Source: Ophiosphaerella korrae
Taxonomy: Eukaryota > Ascomycota > Dothideomycetes > Pleosporales > Phaeosphaeriaceae
NCBI GenBank assembly: GCA_028456385.1
Contig: JALNQF010000233.1
Span: 1-64,000 of the forward strand
Length of the DNA: 64,000 bases
Direction of reading: 5' to 3'
A program made the translations under genes and the position numbers. The notes under the pieces are model-generated. The model saw only the letters and a program-made list of their open reading frames with translations, had not been told where the DNA came from and made no database searches. Below, piece after piece: positions 13,050-25,145 of this stretch (its first letter is position 1; each line of letters starts with the position of its first letter).

Positions 13050-16000
13050 AACTACCTTTTTACTTTTAGTTAGCGCTTAGTAAGCTACTAGGTATATATA
13101 CCTAGTACTTACTTAGATAGCTTTATCTACTATTTACTCTTTTTAGTTAATTATTAAAACTACTTTATTAAGTTATCTTACGTAAAGTCTACTTTACAAT
13201 TATTTATCCCTTTTTTATCTATAAATATAAGTCTATATACTACTAAGGATTAAGATTCTTATATCTATCTTTTCTTTATTATATTTTTAATAAATACTTA
13301 TTTTATCTTAGATTCTTCTTTAGTTTTTTAGTAGACTAGGCTTTATCTTACGTTTTTTCCTTCTTCTAAGTCTATCGCTAAGTCCTATAGTTAATAGTCT
13401 AGAAGGTAATCTTTAGGTTTAGTAAGCTACCTTTTCTATTTCTTATATTCTTCTAGGAACTCTCCTTTATATATGCTTATATTAGCTTTTAATATTTCTC
13501 TCTTAGAGTAGCTAATCTTCTCTATTCTCTAATTAATCTTTAGGTTAGTTATCTATAACTATAGTATTCCTAATATTATTTCTTATTTATTATTAATTGT
13601 TATTATATCTATAACTATATTTCTAATTTCTAATCCTTTTATCTCTAGTATAGAGGGTATTATTTTTAACTAAATAGGTTCCTAGAATAGCTTTCCTTTA
13701 ATAGTACTTAGTTATTAAGGGTACTTCTTTATTATATACTTTATTCCTTATATTTCTATAAACTTCTTTAATATAAAGTTCCTTGTAGCTCTACTATTAA
13801 TTATTACTTGTACTTTCTTTTCTTAATATATACCTATTTTTATAATATATAGGCCTCTTATACCTTCTAGCTATTTTTACTTAAGTAATTTAGTAAATTG
13901 TCTATCTTTTTAGACCTATTACCCTATCTTCTATTTATAGTTCTTGTATTTTAGATATTTATTATACGTGTATTTATACTATAGTCTTCCTTAGATATAT
14001 TCTTTAGAAAGTTTAGGTTCTAGTCTAATTAATATGTATTCTTTGTTAGGTATTTTAATTATTTTCTAACCTTAGATATCTTTTTTTAAGATTACTTTTA
14101 TATAATTATATCCTTTTCTTTATATTAGCTATACGTAATTTTATACTTTTAATTCTCTATATAAGTAGTAGTTTATATTTAAGTATAATACTTAGGATAT
14201 TTTAAAGTGTATTAGGTGTTCTAGATTTATTCTCTTATTATCTTCTACCTAATATTTGTTTATACTAAGTCTTATTATTACTAGGATATAGTATACTACT
14301 AGTATACGTTGTATATTAGCTTTATTAATCTATTACGTCTTCTTTATAAGATACTACTATTCTTATTATATAAGTCTCCTTCTTACTATAACTATATTTT
14401 ATTCTATCTATTTTTAGAATATTATAAACTTTATTACTTTAGGATTACGTTCTTTCTAGTCTTTATACGCTTCCTCTATACTTATAATTAGTAAGTATTT
14501 CTAAATAAACTACTATTACTTATTTTATTCTACTATATTTGTTATTATATAGCTATTATAACTATATATTTTTAACTAGGTATATCTTATACTTCTTATA
14601 TTAACTCTACTTTTATCTTCTTACTATCTTTTAGAAGTAACTATAGTAGTCTCTATATCCTCTTCTTATCCTTTAGAGTAGATTAATAGGGTCTAGAGTT
14701 CCTCCCCTTTTAAGTCTTCTATTAGTAGGTCTATTATATACGTTATTTCTTTAAGCTATACTTAAGTTCTACTTTCTTTTATTACTACTACTCTATTCTT
14801 CTATAAGAACTATCTTACTCTCTATTTACTAGAAAAGTATATATAGTAGTTGTTATTATAATAAAAGGTCTAATTAAGTATTACGTACTATATTTCTCTA
14901 CTTATAACTACCTTCTTTTAAGGTTTAGCCTATACTTTTAGTACTTCCTTCTTATTCTTAGTTATTTTTAACTATATTTTTTTCTTTAGGTTCTTACTTC
15001 TATAATCTTTTATAAAGTTTCCTAGCTTCTTATATTTATAATATACTATATCTTTTTTCTTTAATTAGTAGTCTTTTGTATAGTAGCCCTTTTTACTATA
15101 GTTAAAGTACGCGAAGTCTTTATTCTTCTTCTTCTTCTTCTTCTTCTTATCCTTATTAGTATTAAGGATTATAGGGTCCCTAGTATCTTGATTTCTAGGT
15201 TATCTTCTATATTTATTTGTTCTCTATTCTTAGAAGTTATTATTATCTTGTATTACCTATTGTTTTAGAGCTTCTAATATCCTTAGCTTTTCTATATAGA
15301 TTATTTTATACTAAATTCTTAACTTTAGTCCTTATTTAAATTATAATATTAAAGATAGCTTATTCTATTCTGTATTTTATAATAGTTATTTAAACTATAA
15401 TATATATTTAAGAATACTCTTATATTATATAAGCTTTTCGAGCTTTTCTTTAGCTTATTAGGTAATGTCTATATCTCTAAATACTACTCTTATTTATTTA
15501 GTAAAGTATTTATAACTTCTAAAGATAGCTCTTGTTTTATCTTTCTATATTCCTAGAGCGTATATTATATAGTCTATCTAGTAAGGTTTAAACTATTTTA
15601 TTATATCCTCTTTAAAGTATATTCTAATATATATTACCTTCTTATCTTCTCTATTAAAGTATAGTACTTGTATATCTATCTATAGTTATACTAATACTAT
15701 AAAGGGTCTTAGTTTCTCCCTTGTTCTATTAAACTTCTTAAGTATAGGTATTTTAGGTAGTTTCTTTATTGTACTTATTTCTAGTCTCTAGGTAATTTAT
15801 TCTATCTAATTTTGTCCTACTATAATAGCTTTAATCTATACTTTAATTTACTTTATATAGTCTTATAGTTCTTTGTTCTATACTTCTAAAGCGTTAATTA
15901 CTAGCTTTATATCTTCTTTTTCTAAGATTAAGTTATTTAGGTAGTCTTTAATTACCTTCTATATAGTATTATCTAATTTATAACTACTTAGAGGTACTTT

Positions 16001-16092
16001 ACCTATTTTCTTAGTTAAACTTTTTACTATCGTGTTAGCTTAGACTATACACTACTTACGCTTTGCTTCTCCTAATAACTAAATTAGTAAGG

Positions 16093-16492
16093 TGTAATAG
16101 GGCGCCTATTGTTAACTATAAGTAACCCTTAGGTATTATTAGTAGATTAGAAGGTAATAACAAAAGCTTATATAGTAATTAGTAATAACTATAAATAATA
16201 GTTAATTTGTGTATATAATATTAAGTATTAGTATTCTAGGTTAGAGATTAGATTACTAATACTATCCTAATAATACGTATTACTACTAACTATATACTTA
16301 TACTAATCTATTTATATAACTTTATAGATTACCCTAATCTATTATACGTGTTTATAGATTACTCTATATTACGTGTCTAGGTTGTAGTTTGTTTCCTAAT
16401 CTAGGTTGTTACCTTACTCCTCCTATACTTTGTTAGCACTTAAGTTAGGACTAATTAGTTCTATCTTGATTTTACTTGTTACGCCTATAACA
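16093..16492 (-). repeat. 5' LTR of element 2
   Basis: Reverse-oriented LTR of the same family: on the + strand it starts TGTAATAGGGC and ends CGCCTATAACA. It is less decayed than the LTRs of element 1 at some positions. Confidence 0.8.
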
Positions 16493-16544
16493 ATATACTA
16501 GTAAAGTAAAGTATAAAAGTATAAGTATTATAAAGAATTATTTC

Positions 16545-17420
16545 TTTTACTAATCTTAAGTAATATCTTTAAAAAAGTCTCTCTAGACCTTATTATAGGC
16601 TTCTTACTTTTAAAAGATAGCTTAAGGTATATATATAATATAATACTAGTAATAGTAAACTACTTATCTAAAATAGCTATCTATATCTTAGTACTTAAAT
16701 AGTAAGACGTATAATAGTTTATAGAAGTATACTTTAATAATATTATCTTAAACTATAAGATATAGAAAGGTATTATATTTAACTAAAATTTAATCTTTAC
16801 TTTAAAATTTTAAGTAAAAATATACTACTAACTATAAGTAAAGTATAAGCTAAGTATAGCTTTTTACTTATAGACTAATAAGTAAACTAAATAATAAAAT
16901 TAGACTCTAAAATAGTATTTAAGAATCTTTATAATAGAGAATTAAGATAATTAAGTTACTTTACTAAAAATTGTATAATTTATATATAATAACTTTATTT
17001 ATAAAGGAATAAAGATAACGCCTTTTTATACTATACTAGGTAAATACCTAATCTTTGTATACTTACCTAAACATAGTAAGCTAGAAAAAGAAGTACTAAA
17101 TACTATTTAAAGAGTAAAGTATATATATATTATATAAGTAATACTTATAGAGTTTCTATAGAAAGTATAAGTATATTAAGTATAGTACTATAATAGTAAA
17201 TATAAACTAGAAGTCTTTAAAAAAAGAAAGCTAGTTCTACTAAGTATAAAGAACTTAAGCTTTACTTACTAACTATATAAGAAGCTATTAGATAAGTTTA
17301 TTAGACTATTTTAAGTATAAAACGTAGTAAGAACGTAAGTATACTACTTACTCTTACTACTCTACTATTATATTTACAATATATTTTATATTTTTCTCTT
17401 TAAGAAATAGAAACTTTAAT
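16545..17420 (+). mobile_element. Integrase fragment of a second Gypsy family
   Basis: Conceptual reading on the + strand gives an integrase-like series despite stops: LDLIIGFLLLKDSLRYIYN, then ILVIVNYLSKIAIYI, the decayed D-x-F motif region near 16770-16810, the LxxxEFxYN-like block near 16985-17050 and a K-x-V-L-L region near 17220-17320. These are the usual order of a Ty3/Gypsy integrase C-terminal half. It differs from element 1, starts right beside the element 2 LTR and probably represents the older element into which element 2 inserted. Confidence 0.65.
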
Positions 17421-17935
17421 TAGGTATAAAAGATAATACTTAGCTACTTAAAGTAATAAAAGAAAGAGAAAAAGTATAAAAAGTTAAAAGAATCCTAAAG
17501 AAATATAAAAAAAAAAGATAACTAGAGTATCTCTTTAAATAGAAAAGATATAATAAATCTTAGAATATATAGACTTTTACTATAGATTTTAAAGATATAA
17601 ATAAACTAATTAAAGATTTTAATTTAGCTTAAAGTACTGTATAATTAAAATATACTTATAGAGAAACTACGTAATCTAATTTTTAGCTCTATAGCTAAGT
17701 ATCTATATATATAAAAAATAAATAATTATACTATAAACTATTTCTTTTCTACTTATTAAATAAACCTAAACTACTCTTTATATATATTCTACTTACTTTT
17801 TAAAAGTAGAACGTCTTAACCTTTTACTTTATTTTCTTTTTCTTTTTCTTTTTCTACTTCTTCTTTTCTTACCTCTTCTTTTTCTACTACTTCTTCTTCT
17901 TTTTATCTTTTTCTTCTTCTTTATTACTATCCTTA

Positions 17936-17937
17936 TA

Positions 17938-17977
<40 letters not shown>
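17936..17977. repeat. (ATT)n microsatellite
   Basis: About fourteen uninterrupted ATT/TTA triplets. Confidence 0.95.
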
Positions 17978-19689
17978 GCTTATCTTATAGAAGAATTACT
18001 ATATTAGTATAGTATTAGCAAATATATAATAGAGTAAAGATAGCCTAAAATCTCTATTAATACTTTAACTAAACTTCTCTACTAAGCTATAAGGCTACAC
18101 TACTTAGTTAAAATAAGCTCTAAAAATTAAGGCGTAGTTATAAGTATTTAAGTAAGTACTCTTAAAAGAGTACTACTATAAGTAGTAAAGTACCTATAGT
18201 TTAATAGCTTTAAGTTAAAGGTATACTAAGTATAAGTAAGCTTAATACTAGTATAGTATACTTCTAAGTTAGTCTTAAGAGCGCTAGTATTAAATATAGT
18301 AGTATTATACGTATTATAAAGCTTATAAAGATAATTAATATACTTATTAAGTATAAGAAGTACTTATTTATAATAGCTAAAGTATATATAAAAAGTATAT
18401 CTTATAGTTACTAAAGTATAGCTACTATAATTACTAAAACAATAATACTAGTAGTAACGTTCTTCTAGCTTATTATAGACTTCTTTCTAGTTAATAATAC
18501 TTTAAGTATAGCGGAAGTAAGTAGTATATAAAGTATTATAGTTAGCGTACTTAGTATCTACACTCTACTTAAAAGGCTAAGCTTAATAGACGTTACTCTT
18601 CTTAATAAACTTTAGGTAAGGATAGTAAACTATAGTAATAATTAATAAATATATACTACGTATATATTAAGTATATACTATAGTTAATAAGAAGATAAGT
18701 AAAATAATTATAAAAGAAAAATATTTTTTATATAAGCTCTACTAAAAGTAAACGCAATTATATTAGTAATAATCTTTTACTTATTATTAAAGTATAAATA
18801 GAATATTATATACAAGTATAATAATAATAATATACCTAATATGTTAGTATAGCGCGTAAGGTATATAAATACTCTTTTCTCTTTTTTTCCTAAAAGTTTA
18901 GAGTTTTTATTAAGGTTACACTTTAAAGAGCTAGTAAAAATACTAGCTAAAAAAAAAGGCTCTATAATAAAAGTTCTCTAAATACTTAAGACTTTTATAA
19001 ACTCTAGTATAAGTTAAAAGAGTAGAGCTAATATACTAAAGACTATAATATTATATAGTTATAATTTAATATAAAGCTAATTCGCTATATAGGTATATAA
19101 AAAGCTTAATACTTATAAAGAGAGTAAAGTAAGTATTATTCTCTTTTAGATACTAGTAGCACTATTAAATACTATCTATTATCTCTTTACTATCTTCTAT
19201 AGCCTATAGTATATACTATTATCTTCTAGCTACCTCCTAATAAATAAATAAGAGTAGCTCTAATAACTATACACTAGTCTCTTATAAGAGTATCTAAAAA
19301 AGCTCTTAGTATAGCTCGGTATACTTACGTTTATATAAAGCTGCTAGAGTTAAGTTATAGCTTATTTTTAACTAGATTTAAAAGTTCTATTTTTTAGTAT
19401 ATAAGGAACTATTTCTAAGTAGCTTATTTTCTTAGGTTTACTTAACTAGAGACTTAAATTTAGAGCGCGTATTATAAACTTTATCTTAGAAGGATAGCTA
19501 TCTATATTTTATCTTCTTTAAAGATATTATTATATCTTTATTATATTAAGCGCTATTAGTACTAGTATAATAAGAATTTAGTTATTTTAAGTATAGTAAA
19601 AAGAGTAGCTAGCTTAGAGTATAGATACTTATATAGGGTTTAGTAATTATTTTCTACTATAAAATAGTAGAAATTTACGTGTATTAAAG

Positions 19690-19921
19690 AGTAATACTAC
19701 TACCTAGGCTACTACTTAGTAGAGGTAAATTTGCGTCTAAATTTACGTAGAAGATAGACTTAATATTTAAAGCGCTAGTACCTAGGTAAGAACTACCTAG
19801 CGTAGTAGGTTTACGCTTAAACTTGCGTAAAAGAAAGAGATACTAAGATCCTAGCACTAATACCTAGGTAAGAAACTACTTAGTATAGTAGATTCGCGCC
19901 TAAATCTACGTAGAGAGGAGG
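19690..19921. repeat. Three dispersed direct repeats with TACCTAGG core
   Basis: Units starting TACCTAGG at about 19692, 19789 and 19861 each continue with a hairpin-like CTACTTAGTA segment and then a TTTACG/CTTGCG tail. They differ mainly by transitions. This could be a decayed LTR or subtelomere-type repeat; its identity is unknown. Confidence 0.6.
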
Positions 19922-20366
19922 ATTTTATAGTCTAGCCTCTATAACGTACTTAGTATATTCTATAGTTACTTTATATTTAGAACTATTAGTACTAGGACTA
20001 GTAAAATTACACTATAAACCTTAACTAGAACTACTAAATAGTAAACCTAAAGGGCTACTTGCTACTAATTATATAGAGAATAAGATCTAATTCCTAGCTA
20101 AACTTGTTTTGTAATTAATAGCTAATACTTAATTAAGAGTTAGCTTCTTATATAGCTATCTAACAACGTCCTAGTGTAGGTACAAACTACTAGTAAGGAC
20201 CTAGGTAGTAAAGAAGCCTAAGGAAGTAAATTTTACTATAATCTACTATTGTATAAGGTAGACTTTACGCAAGATAGCTCTAGGAGGTATAGTAACTAGT
20301 TAATTAAAAAGAAAGCAAATAGTAGATAGAGAGCTAACTAAGAGAGAGGTATCGAAGCTATATATA

Positions 20367-20402
20367 CTAGGCAACTACTTAGTAAGCAAGGTAGTTGCCT
20401 AG
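20367..20402. repeat. 12-bp inverted repeat near RIP block edge
   Basis: CTAGGCAACTAC (20367-20378) and its exact complement GTAGTTGCCTAG (20391-20402) enclose a 12-nt loop. A second, 9-bp inverted repeat follows (AAGGGAGTA 20424-20432, TACTCCCTT 20452-20460). Both sit at the transition from AT-rich to normal DNA and could be the end of a transposon or a cruciform. Confidence 0.7.
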
Positions 20403-20470
20403 TAGCTAGTGAATCTTGTAGCTAAGGGAGTATGTTAGTAAGTTTACTTAGTACTCCCTTACAGAGATTT

Positions 20471-20916
20471 CTATAACTTACTATAGAACAAGACAATAGT
20501 TTCTTCCCAATCTTTATTACAGATATTTATTACATACTTTACGGATTTGAGTGACTATCGAAACCTACTTCAAATCTGACAAACGTAATAGATTCGCGAG
20601 CAAAAAGTTAACGTGTCTAAGTAGTAGCCTTGTCCGGTTATATAGTGTGTCCGGTAACCTAGGGAGGGATGTTACTCTCGACGAAGAGCTCTTGCTGGCA
20701 TTAAATTTTACTTGCTCTGGCAAAAGAAATACGAATTTGGTGCGCATCAATATATTATAACCGTAAAAATGCTATGAAATGTCTCGTTTTGGATGGAACA
20801 AGGTTGGAAACTTCTAATCAAAATACAACCGAGGAGTTTTAAACTGCTTTTATACACCCTCCTCATAACCTCTCTTTCGTACTAAATCACCTTCTTGATG
20901 CTTGGTCTATCCGCGC
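20471..20916. other. Gene-free interval downstream of the CCCH/UBA-like gene
   Basis: Ordinary base composition. It probably holds the 3' untranslated region and terminator of the minus-strand gene ending at 20917. No convincing coding frame or RNA gene is seen. Confidence 0.5.
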
Positions 20917-23900
20917 TTACGAAATGCGCGAGGGCCTTGTTGGTTTGCAGGGTCTTACTGCCCCAAACTTATGCCCTTGGCTCTGATTGTTGCCTTGCGA
21001 CTTCGTCCTATCTTCTGCACTTTGTTTCTCAGCCTCAGCCTTTTCCCTCAAAACTCTTTCAACATAACTTTCTGTGAGCATTTCATCTTGCATCTCTAAC
21101 TCTCCAAGAAGTTTGCGATAATTGTTTGGTGCAATGGCACAAGATGGTGTTGGCGTAGTTGAGGGCATGGTAGACAATGGCTGATAGTTAACATCAGGCC
21201 TTGGCTTTGTGTTGAGTGCTGGATAGTCAATATAGGATTTTGGAAAATTAAAACCACTGGCCGAGAGGTTAGGGCTTTCGTTGCCCTGATACAGAGCTTC
21301 CTTTGAGCAAGTCAGCGTTGCATTCTTGTGTTTCATAAATGGGTATGTAACTTACCCTCTCAGATTCATGGTTATCTTCTCGGCCCTGTTGAATAATCCA
21401 GTCCAATGCACCTCGCATCCCGTTCTTTGTTGTACAAACTCCATCAAAAATAATACTGTCTAGTGCACGAACCAGGTGACTTCCATTACCAGTGTAACGG
21501 TCGGGTTGATCCTCATATTTTGTGCGGTCTCGGAGGCTTGTCCAGGCGTGCGATGGGCTCTATGCATGAATCAGCGGTTTTCCGGATCGTCTTAGTCGCC
21601 TCCTCTTCGTCCTCCACTTCCTTTTCTTCCTTGGTTCTGTTGATGGTTTGCTTTCCTCATTTCGTGCTTGTAGCTGCCATTTTTGCCATGATTTCCATCC
21701 CCGTTACCAGTCTGCCAACCTTTCTTTTTCATTTTGTTTCCATTATTATAGTTATGGCCTTGGTTTTTGTTCCCATCATCGTTCCCATGCTTCTTATGTT
21801 GATGATTGTCGTTGTTATCGCCCCGATTAAACCCACCATTACTATTTGCGCCATTGATATTATTACCCTTATGATTTCTACCCTTATGATCCCCGCCTTT
21901 ATTATCCCCTCTCTTATTATGAGAGTTGTGATTGTGCGTACTTACAATATGGTTGTTTTGGCGCTTATCTCGATGTAATTCCTGTGCTAAGCTCTGAATG
22001 GCAGCCTGTGGGCCACCTTGGAAGTGATTTACTTGAGAGAAATTGTCCTTGTGGCCGAAGGAGACCAAGCCACCCAGTTTTCTGTTGGCCGAATTCATCA
22101 CCTTGCCTAGATTGGCGATCGCGTCAAAAAGCTCAGGCGGCTTGGCCGCTCCATCCGAAATGCGAGACCACCATTTGTTCATGATTTCTTCCATGCTCTG
22201 GACGGTGGGATTCTTGAATAGTGACTGCGCTATGTCATTGCCAGTAGCCCACAGAATAGAGTGGCTCAGGATCTCGCAATTAGTATTAAGAAGCGTCACC
22301 AACTGAACAAGGTTTTCGTTGTACTGCAGCTCGCTATATGATACCTTTATAGCTTTGGCCAACAAGTCCAGAAGAACATTCAGTTGCGAATTTAGTTTCT
22401 CAGCTTTCTCCGAGATTGGGCCTAAATTCTTCAAATCTGCTGTAAGGTCGTGGCTCTTCTTGCACTTGTCGCCAAACTTGCAATGACCCTGCGAAAAATG
22501 AAAGCAAATGTCAGGTCTCGACTGCAGTATCTGAGTGGAAACAGCAGCATTCTGTGCTGTTTGAAATGGATTCTCGAACCGAATGCCCGCTCCGGGAGTC
22601 CATGTGTTGTCGCTTGGGTTTCTTGGTTGAATTGAAGTTTTGCTATCATTAGATTTCCTGGTACCGTTAGTTCAATTCTCCATAATAATCATATTCACGA
22701 TTTACCTTCGCTGAGCATCAAAATCCAGATCTTCTTCCATTGTCCACGAGAGTTTGCGATCATTGAGCGCCCCGAGAATGTTTTTGTTTATGGTAGCCAT
22801 ACTCAGGATGCGCTTCAAAAGGTTATTTTCGGCTTCCATATTCTCGTTCTCTTTCCTCTTGATCTCTTCTCTTTCTTTATTCAATCTATCGAGAAGTGGA
22901 TAACTTGAGCGATATCGACGTATTTCTGAAGTACGAATACCGGGTTGAGTGAAAAAATTTGTAACCTCGAATTGATACCGCGATTCATCCGACTTTAGAA
23001 TGTAATACATCTCATCCATTGACATCGCCCGATTCGTGGTAGGTGCAAACTTTTCCCGTATCTGATCTTCCAGTTCTTTCGATTTTTGTGGGCTGAGGTC
23101 GGGGGGAAACTTGCCCCAATTTGTTTGCCAGTTTGGAAATAGATTTCCACCAGCTCTCAAAATCTGCCATAATTTGTAATCCACTACTTTGCTGATTAGG
23201 TTCAAGTTTTCTCGCCGCTGCATCGGAGCCGCACTAGAGGGCGGTTGCGTAGCTGTCATAGCATCAAGCTTCTGTATATAAATTTTTATGGAATCTGCGA
23301 GATCTTGAGTAGCCTTCGCTGATGTCTTCTCGGTTTCGCTATTATTTTTTATAATCTTTCCTACAAGGTCCAAAGCTGCCTGGTCATGCATAATCGGATG
23401 AACTTTGTGTCCTCTGTGTGTAGTCATTTCTGCCGTCGTGCCAGGAGTCTCGCTGCTGCAACAGTGATAACCCTTATCAGGTAGCTTTGTGACCTCATGC
23501 GTGATGGGTACTGAGAGGTCCACCGGGGTGGTCGCACCACTCATTTCACCATACTCCTGAGTAGTTGATAAATATTTGGAGGCGGCAGGCGGCGCCTCTA
23601 AATTGGCCTTGGGAATCAATGGTTTTAATTCAGCCCTTATCTTGCTAGCTGATTTTGAATCAACTATCTCGTGTTCTGACGAGTCGCTGCGTCCATCGGA
23701 TGGCCGTCGTGGCTTCTTAAACATGTGTCGTGATCGAGTCATTCTTCGATGATGCCCTGTTCCAGTAATATTTTGGGTCCCCAATACCTGACTGGAGAAT
23801 ATGTTCTTTTCCTTTGGAGAGATCGAATCTTCTGTGCTTGCAGCAAAAGAATTCATTTCTTGTGCCAGTTTAACCTCATCTAAAGCTTTTGCAACCGTTG

Positions 23901-24464
23901 GCGTGTGCAACACGCTGTGTTTAGTATGCTTAGGACGCGCCAGAATAAGTTCCTCTGTGCTCTCATCATCCGAAGGTGTTAGGGATTCAAATTGTTGACT
24001 TGATGTTAGGGGCTCAGCTTCCGCGTCAGCATCTGATGCATCGCTCAAATAGGACCCAGCTTCTCTGGTTGCGGTTGCAGATTTCGTCTTTCTACTTTGT
24101 TGGTGATGCGCGTCTGTTGAAGATTGGACATGATTATTGATCACAGGTGTCATCTATCATATAGTAAGCAATCTGCGAAACAGCTTAGAGTGGCCATAAT
24201 ACCTACATTTGACGATTCTCGTCGTGCAGCTCGTTTGGCGCGGTCTGACATCTGCGTATTTTGTATCTTATCCTGCCCTAACCACTCCGGCGACGTTGAA
24301 GACAAGGACTTTCTCTTTTGGCGCTTTTCAGGTATTGCGATAGGTTGTGGCTGCCCTTCGTCGGAGTCTTCGGACTGTGCTGGAACTGAAGGCGGCAGAG
24401 GTCCCACAAGTGCACCACGGCGGCGTTTACCCAATACAGTTTCGCTGGACCTACGGCTCGACAT
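20917..24464 (-). CDS. CCCH zinc-finger protein with UBA-like C-terminal segment
   Basis: Five exons are proposed: 24464-24207, 24153-22706, 22642-21946, 21559-21356 and 21300-20917, giving 996 aa; all junctions keep phase and use GT-AG sites (donors GTAGGT, GTAAAT, GTAAGT, GTAAGT). An in-frame TAA lies just upstream of the start. The first 570 residues are hydrophilic and basic or acidic with no known domain. A canonical CCCH finger (C615-x7-C623-x5-C629-x3-H633) follows, then a helical region. Exon 4 has a UBA-like helix-loop block (GMRGALDWIIQQG). The last exon is partly coiled coil. CCCH fingers usually bind RNA; the function here is unknown. If the third intron (21945-21560) is retained, the frame stays open to a stop at 21592 and gives a 918-aa form with an N/G/H/K-rich tail. 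The C-terminus is therefore uncertain. Confidence 0.65.
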
Positions 24465-25145
24465 ATTGGAAACTGATCCTTAACTGAAGAATTTTTACCA
24501 AACAATTGAACTGGGTATTCAAAAGGCTCGGCCCTGCTGAGTGCGGTAGATCGATAGTAATGGACCTAAGGCGATGTGGGTTTTGTACTTTGGGGCTGTC
24601 AAAGTCAGTGATGTTCTTTGTTATTCCTCTGATTTTACATATGGTTATGCTCGTGACTAACATCAGTCAAATAAGTTCACTAATTGAACTTTGTTCAGCG
24701 GAAGTGAATTTGCAGGGTTGGTGTTGATAACTGTGCAAAAGATCGATGAGTGAGCCTAAAGATACCGGAATCCTGCAATATCGGGCAAGTGGTGCTAATA
24801 AGCTTGCGATATCGCTCAAGAATATCATCTTTGTGCTCAATATTTGGCGAAAGGAGAACAAGGGCCTTTGCCCGTTGTTTTCTTGAACGTGTATATGCCA
24901 CACTTCAAACGTGGCACAAAGACATTGTGTTAGCTGCCAAGAGCGTCCAGAACAAGAGAATATCATCCACTTTGTACAAAGGTAATTTGTGGCAAACGTC
25001 TCAAAGCATGAAGATAATAGGGAATAACAAAGAAACATGAACGTCGTCAATGTTACCAAATATTATTACTATCTCGGTCTTTAAATTACACGTCGCATCG
25101 TCGACATCGTTCAACATAGGTAATACACCTCGTTTAAGGGCTTAT
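24465..25145. other. Intergenic interval between CCCH gene and 5'-nucleotidase gene
   Basis: It should hold the promoter of the minus-strand CCCH gene and the 3' end of the 5'-nucleotidase transcript. A minus-strand frame of about 130 codons (25059-24667) exists, but it has no recognisable domain and I do not call it. Confidence 0.4.

Larger units (their letters stand above)
12190..16492 (-). mobile_element. 5' LTR, gag and RT of Gypsy element 2 (interrupted by element 1)
   Basis: Read on the minus strand this begins with an LTR (16492-16093), continues through gag, with a CTT-rich stretch near 15120-15147, and reverse transcriptase, with a decayed YLDD box near 12600-12620, and stops abruptly at 12190 in RNase H. 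The sequence resumes at 4968, and the break carries the AGATT/AGATC target duplication of element 1, so element 1 inserted here. The outer right end is followed by ATATA at 16493. Riddled with stops. Confidence 0.85.
17421..20470. repeat. AT-rich RIP-degraded DNA with simple repeats
   Basis: No gene is recognisable. It contains a pyrimidine-rich stretch (about 17820-17935, mostly CTT/TTTC), an (ATT)n microsatellite at 17936-17977 and three spaced repeats at about 19690-19921. RIP-like TpA-rich composition continues to about 20,470, where ordinary composition begins. Confidence 0.6.

Noticed and set aside
24667..25059. Minus-strand frame of 130 codons between two genes
   Set aside because: Cys/Phe/Leu-rich, no domain, overlaps another frame on the same strand and lies in likely UTR and promoter sequence.
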